NCBI GenBank assembly: GCA_934098665.1
Contig: CAKOOO010000015.1
Span: 1 to 18,591, forward strand
Reading direction: 5' to 3'
DNA length: 18,591 nt
Source of the DNA: an uncultured Bacilli bacterium
GTDB taxonomy: Bacteria > Bacillota_I > Bacilli_A > RF39 > UBA660
The position numbers were made by a program, and so were the translations under genes. The notes beneath the pieces were generated by a model that was given only the letters and a program-made list of their open reading frames with translations, did no database searches and was not told where the DNA came from. Positions 15,581 to 18,591 of the stretch are shown here, piece by piece (position 1 is the first letter of the stretch; every line of letters starts with the position of its first letter).

Positions 15581-16122
15581 TAAAACACCTCTTTCATAAT
15601 AACATCATACAAGTGATTTTCCATTGAAAAATTACTTATGTATTCAGCTATTTTTTTTGTATTAAGGGTATCTTTAATTTCTCTATAATTTTCAATTATC
15701 TCTTTATAATAATCGAAACCTAGCGAATTTCTATTTCTTATTAATTCTATTAACATTCTTTCTTTGTCATAAATTTTAACTTTTACACCATTTATATTTA
15801 ATGTCGATTTTCCAATATTAAAAAACTTTTCTTGATAATATACAACTTTAATTCTACTATCACTAATTTTAGTACTATCTCTTTTTAAAGCAAGATATTC
15901 TTTTTCAGGAATAACATCAGTTAAATTATAATAATAAAATGCACTATCCATAGTAAATATTGCATTAGGATATTTTTTTGATATAATTTCCAAATAATTT
16001 ACATTCTTTTTGTCACTATAAATTCCTTTTTCAATTTTAAATATTTTTCCTTCTTGGATTAATTTTTTTATTTTATAATCACTTTCATATTTTTTAATAA
16101 GTTCTTTATATAAGAATACCAT
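15580..16122 (-). CDS. abiEi: AbiEi-type antitoxin / autorepressor
   Basis: A 180-aa AbiEi-family antitoxin (type IV toxin-antitoxin). It has an N-terminal winged helix-turn-helix (about 1-50, IKKLIQEGKIFKIEKGIYSD). The YPNAIFTMDSAFYYYNLT segment and the middle domain typical of 'viral defence transcriptional regulators' follow. The C-terminal part (RMLIELIRNRNSLGFDYYKEII) is the antitoxin region. I take ATG 16122 as the start, because AGAGGTGA lies at the right distance. The GTG at 16131 would overlap that ribosome-binding site. Known family members bind inverted repeats in their own promoter, and a matching site is at 16157-16183. The toxin is antagonised without a stable complex in characterised cases. 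Confidence 0.88.
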   Translation of the reverse strand: MVFLYKELIKKYESDYKIKKLIQEGKIFKIEKGIYSDKKNVNYLEIISKKYPNAIFTMDSAFYYYNLTDVIPEKEYLALKRDSTKISDSRIKVVYYQEKFFNIGKSTLNINGVKVKIYDKERMLIELIRNRNSLGFDYYKEIIENYREIKDTLNTKKIAEYISNFSMENHLYDVIMKEVF

Positions 16123-16142
16123 TTTAGTCACCTCTTAATACA

Positions 16143-16171
16143 ATTTTAAAGTATTTTACCACAAAAGTCAA
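16143..16171 (-). promoter_or_regulatory. Promoter of the abiE operon
   Basis: On the minus strand TTGACT (16166-16171), 17 nt, TAAAAT (16143-16148). The predicted start is near 16136, leaving a leader of about 14 nt consisting mainly of the ribosome-binding site AGAGGTGA. Confidence 0.7.
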
Positions 16172-16183
16172 TTGATTGTGGTA
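16157..16183. promoter_or_regulatory. Inverted-repeat operator candidate for AbiEi
   Basis: Perfect 8-bp inverted repeat TACCACAA (16157-16164) / TTGTGGTA (16176-16183), arms 19 bp apart centre to centre, almost two helix turns. The -35 hexamer lies between the arms and one arm is in the spacer, so a bound dimer would block RNA polymerase. Autorepression through such repeats is known for AbiEi proteins. Binding here is inferred. Confidence 0.6.
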
Positions 16184-16260
16184 TTTTAATTAAAATATGT
16201 AGTTTAAATGACAGAGTTAGTTATCTTTATTAAATTAATGCAAATTTATTTTCTTATTTC

Positions 16261-16302
16261 TGTTTTTTATATATAAAATGCGGCCTGTAAAAAGGCCGCT
16301 CA
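16261..16302. repeat. 42-bp direct repeat, copy 2 (right flank of the abiE cassette; 3' end of candidate sRNA)
   Basis: Identical to 14711-14752. Here the GC-rich hairpin (16280-16299) ends the candidate small RNA at 16273-16380. The 1,550-bp unit from one copy to the other contains exactly the abiE promoter, operator and both genes. Confidence 0.95.
16270..16302 (-). terminator. Terminator of the candidate small RNA
   Basis: On the minus strand GCGGCC-TTTTTACA-GGCCGC (16299-16280) followed by ATTTTATAT. No other terminator lies downstream of recG, so it may also end recG transcripts. Confidence 0.7.
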
Positions 16303-16380
16303 GGGGGTTTTGGTTTGACCATCCAACATTATATTCGTTAGAAAGAAGGTCAACGCATAGGGATTTTATTGTCCTATGCT
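16273..16380 (-). ncRNA. Candidate structured small RNA between recG and abiE
   Basis: An independent transcription unit with no reading frame, about 108 nt. Its promoter (16387-16415) predicts +1 at 16380, exactly where a hairpin begins (GCATAGG/CCTATGC, 16373-16379/16355-16361). A second, two-part hairpin follows: TTGACC/GGTCAA (16348-16353/16315-16320) enclosing CTAAC/GTTGG (16337-16341/16323-16327). Then comes an unpaired C-rich linker ACCAAAACCCCCTGA (16300-16314) and the terminator hairpin GCGGCC/GGCCGC with ATTTT. Hairpins joined by a C-rich single strand recall RsaE/RoxS-like Firmicutes sRNAs that pair with Shine-Dalgarno sites, but I see no sequence identity with a known family. Confidence 0.6.
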
Positions 16381-16386
16381 AATTAA

Positions 16387-16415
16387 ATAATAATATTATT
16401 TTTTTTAAAAGTCAA
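16387..16415 (-). promoter_or_regulatory. Promoter of the candidate small RNA
   Basis: On the minus strand TTGACT (16410-16415), 17-nt spacer, TATTAT (16387-16392), six bases, then A16380. It is among the best promoters in the window, and no coding sequence starts downstream of it before the terminator. Confidence 0.7.
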
Positions 16416-16447
16416 TAATTTTTATATTACTTTACTTAATTTTACAT

Positions 16448-18421
16448 TTAATCTGTAATATTAAAATTATTTATTAGATTATTATAATATTCATTATCTA
16501 AATATTCTTTTGTTTCTAAAAACTCTTTTGTATCTTCAATAGCGTATGTTAATATGTTATAATCATTTTTTAAATTAGCTAGTTTAAATGACATATCTCC
16601 ATGTTGTCTTGTGCCAAATAAATCACCATGTCCACGAAGTTCAAAGTCTTTTTGTGAAATATAAAATCCATCATTACTTTCTTCCATAACTTTTAATCTT
16701 TGACTATCATAATCACTAATTAAAAAGCAATAACTTTGTAAATCATTTCTACCTACTCTGCCACGAAGTTGATGAAGTGTAGCAAGCCCAAATCTTTCAG
16801 CGTTAAAAATTGAAATAACTGTAGCATTAGGTACATCAATTCCTACCTCAATTACAGTTGTTGAAATTAAAATTTTTATTATATTATTTTTAAAGTCATT
16901 CATTATAGCATCTTTTTCACTTGATTTCATCTTACCATGAATTATTTCAATTCTAAATGAATTATTAAATGCTAAATTAAGTTTATCTTTTAATTCTTTT
17001 ACACTAGATAAATTATTTTCTTCATTTTCTTCGACAAGAGGTGATACTACATAAACTTGATGATTATTTTTTATTTCTTCATATATTTTTTTTAATACTA
17101 ATTTAATTTCTGAAAATTTTAAGTTTTTAGTTATAATACTTTTTCTACCATTAGGTTTTGTTTTAATATATGAAATATCTAAATCTCCATATATAGTTAA
17201 TGCATAAGTTCTTGGTATAGGTGTCGCGGATAAATATAAAATATCTGGGCACTTAGATTTATCCTCTAAAGTAAATCTTTGATTAACACCAAATCTATGT
17301 TGTTCGTCTGTTATTACAAGACCTAAATTATTAAATACATTATTTTCATTTAATAGTGAGTGAGTTCCTATAAGTAAATCTATTTGACCAGTTTTTACCC
17401 TTTCATAAATTTTTTCTTTTTCTTTTTTAGTCATAGAACCAGTAATAATTTCTGTAAAGATAGAGTATTTATCTAATAATTTTTTTATACTATAATAATG
17501 TTGAAAAGCAAGTACTTCCGTTGGTGCCATAAGTGTACTTTGATAACCCGCTAAAAAGTTTGCATAAATACTTATTACAGCAACAATAGTTTTACCAGAA
17601 CCTACATCACCTAAAATAAGCCTATTCATTTTTCTATTTGAACTCATGTCATTTATTATATCTAAAACGGCTTTTTCTTGGTCATCAGTAAGTTTAAAAG
17701 GAAGTAAATTTATAAACTCATTTATTTTTTCTTTATCAATACTCTTATTATTTTTTTCTTTTTTCTTATTAATAAATTTTAAATAGTTCATTTTAAATGA
17801 AAAATTAAATAGTTCCTCATATATCAAACGATTTTTTGCATGTATAATTTGTTTCATATTTTTTGCAAAATGAATATCATAAAGTGCATTAGAATAAGAT
17901 GCTAATTTATATTTTTGAATATATTTTTCTGGCAAATAATCTATAATTTTTATTTCATTTATATTTGCTTTTATAATTTTTGATATAGCACTTGAATTAA
18001 TACCTTTTACTAAATGATATATTGGTTCAACATCACCATTAGAAATATTAAATTTTATATCAGATACATTCATTATATTTTTATTAAATGAAAATTTACC
18101 TATTAAAGTTACCATTTTTCCTATTTTTAAATTATTTTTTAAAAATGCTCTATTAAAGATAACTGCATTAAATACTTTTCCACTCATGCTAGCCCTAAAA
18201 GATAATTTATTAAAATTTTTCTTTATATAACTAACCACTGGGTTTGATTCAATTAAAGCGCTTATTACCAAAGTATCATTTTCCCTTAAATTATCGTCAA
18301 AATTATAAATATTATATCTATATGGATAAAAATTTATTAAATCATAATCTGTATAAATATCTAATTTGTTTAAAAGTTTTGCTGTTTTTTCTCCTACTAA
18401 ATGTAAATTTTTTATGTCCAT
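16448..18421 (-). CDS. recG: ATP-dependent DNA helicase RecG
   Basis: Monomeric branched-DNA translocase that reverses stalled forks and processes recombination intermediates. Its 657 aa are slightly shorter than the B. subtilis protein (682). An N-terminal wedge/OB-fold domain (about 50-130) precedes the helicase core. Walker A LGDVGSGKT (270-278), the DEQH box (372-375, TDEQHRFGVNQRF), motif III SATPIPRT (398-405) and motif VI QLRGRVGR are all intact. The RecG-type TRG region and C-terminus (FELRGHGDLFGTRQHG) follow. ATG 18421 has a strong GGAGG site. The gene stands alone. The candidate small RNA promoter begins 33 nt after its stop. Confidence 0.97.
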   Translation of the reverse strand: MDIKNLHLVGEKTAKLLNKLDIYTDYDLINFYPYRYNIYNFDDNLRENDTLVISALIESNPVVSYIKKNFNKLSFRASMSGKVFNAVIFNRAFLKNNLKIGKMVTLIGKFSFNKNIMNVSDIKFNISNGDVEPIYHLVKGINSSAISKIIKANINEIKIIDYLPEKYIQKYKLASYSNALYDIHFAKNMKQIIHAKNRLIYEELFNFSFKMNYLKFINKKKEKNNKSIDKEKINEFINLLPFKLTDDQEKAVLDIINDMSSNRKMNRLILGDVGSGKTIVAVISIYANFLAGYQSTLMAPTEVLAFQHYYSIKKLLDKYSIFTEIITGSMTKKEKEKIYERVKTGQIDLLIGTHSLLNENNVFNNLGLVITDEQHRFGVNQRFTLEDKSKCPDILYLSATPIPRTYALTIYGDLDISYIKTKPNGRKSIITKNLKFSEIKLVLKKIYEEIKNNHQVYVVSPLVEENEENNLSSVKELKDKLNLAFNNSFRIEIIHGKMKSSEKDAIMNDFKNNIIKILISTTVIEVGIDVPNATVISIFNAERFGLATLHQLRGRVGRNDLQSYCFLISDYDSQRLKVMEESNDGFYISQKDFELRGHGDLFGTRQHGDMSFKLANLKNDYNILTYAIEDTKEFLETKEYLDNEYYNNLINNFNITD

Positions 18422-18436
18422 ATTTCCTCCATATTC

Positions 18437-18445
18437 ATTGTAACA
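18437..18445 (-). promoter_or_regulatory. Extended -10 promoter of recG
   Basis: On the minus strand TGTTACAAT. Transcription is predicted to begin near 18430, so the leader would be only about 9 nt (GGAGGAAAT), essentially the ribosome-binding site alone. No good -35 is seen. Confidence 0.5.
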
Positions 18446-18498
18446 TCATATTAAAAAAAAATAAATCAAAAAATAATGTAAATAAAGTGTAAATTCAA

Positions 18499-18527
18499 TT
18501 GACTTTTTATTAGTTATGCTTTAGTAT
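18499..18527 (+). promoter_or_regulatory. Promoter of a plus-strand transcript leaving the window
   Basis: TTGACT (18499-18504), 17-nt spacer, TAGTAT (18522-18527). It diverges from recG and points at the hairpin-rich end of the window. Predicted start about 18534. Confidence 0.5.
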
Positions 18528-18533
18528 ATTAAT

Positions 18534-18591
18534 TACCAAATCACTTAAGAAGGCGATTTGGTGCTAGTATCACACTAGTCAACCCCTTTTT
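18534..18591 (+). ncRNA. 5' part of a possible structured RNA or mRNA leader, cut by the window edge
   Basis: Directly at the predicted start comes a hairpin ACCAAATC/GATTTGGT (18535-18542/18555-18562). A second hairpin CTAGT/ACTAG (18564-18568/18574-18578) follows, then TCAACCCCTTTTT to the edge. No reading frame is seen. The layout (start at a hairpin, then GTCAA plus a C run) is similar to the candidate small RNA at 16273-16380. It could instead be the leader of the next gene. Confidence 0.33.

Noticed and set aside
16123..16131. GTG start for AbiEi at 16131
   Set aside because: The GTG is part of the ribosome-binding site AGAGGTGA that serves the ATG at 16122.
1..18591. CRISPR arrays, tRNA or rRNA genes, insertion sequences, integrase or transposase genes
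   Set aside because: No regularly spaced repeats, no cloverleaf or rRNA sequence, and no such protein in any intact frame. The only clear long repeat is the 42-bp pair.

Overview
The window is strongly AT-rich and its genes use a Bacillota (Firmicutes) set: RNase J with RNase Y, LiaF/LiaG-like envelope-stress proteins, an L,D-transpeptidase, RecG and a dPGM. Shine-Dalgarno sites are purine-rich (AAGGAG, GGAGG), promoters are sigma-A-like and often carry an extended -10 (TGnTATAAT), and all tryptophans use TGG under the standard code. This fits a low-GC Bacilli-type organism, perhaps one of the uncultured gut lineages near the Mollicutes. It keeps a cell wall, as the L,D-transpeptidase and LiaF-like proteins show. 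That placement is inference from gene content only.

Layout. (1) 1-48 is the 5' tip of a minus-strand gene, followed by about 520 nt without an intact gene that may hold a small structured RNA at 172-262. (2) RNase J (570-2243, +) converges on RNase Y (2574-4127, -), with about 300 nt of possible gene remnant between them. (3) A minus-strand hemolysin III/TrhA-type membrane protein diverges from a well-signalled 49-aa protein. (4) A LiaF-like/LiaG-like pair follows at 5146-6626. (5) A long minus-strand operon runs from 12330 down to 6679. It encodes an Ig-like/SGNH protein, a DUF4358-type lipoprotein, an MBOAT O-acyltransferase, a DHHW protein, an SGNH lipoprotein and phosphoglycerate mutase. 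The first five look like a complete O-acylation module for an extracytoplasmic glycan. (6) Then come a patatin-like phospholipase, a broken SAM methyltransferase (both halves of a decayed gene at 13251-13627) and an L,D-transpeptidase with an Ig-like domain. (7) A type IV AbiEi/AbiEii toxin-antitoxin operon at 14765-16122 lies between two exact 42-bp direct repeats. (8) An unannotated 108-nt candidate small RNA, recG, and the 5' end of a second possible small RNA close the window.

The most unusual part is 14.7-16.4 kb. The 42-bp repeat to the right of abiE is the terminator end of the candidate small RNA gene at 16273-16380. The second copy lies 1,550 bp away, just beyond the toxin gene. This is the arrangement of an island inserted at the 3' end of an RNA gene, but on a very small scale, with only the toxin-antitoxin pair as cargo and no integrase. 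The abiE promoter also has its own inverted-repeat operator candidate.

The envelope theme is consistent across the window: glycan O-acylation, L,D-crosslinking, LiaFG-like stress proteins and a patatin phospholipase. Ig-like modules occur in both the SGNH protein and the transpeptidase. Several genes appear to have leaderless or very short-leader mRNAs (hlyIII, ldt, recG), because their extended -10 elements sit 6 nt from the start codon or directly against the ribosome-binding site.
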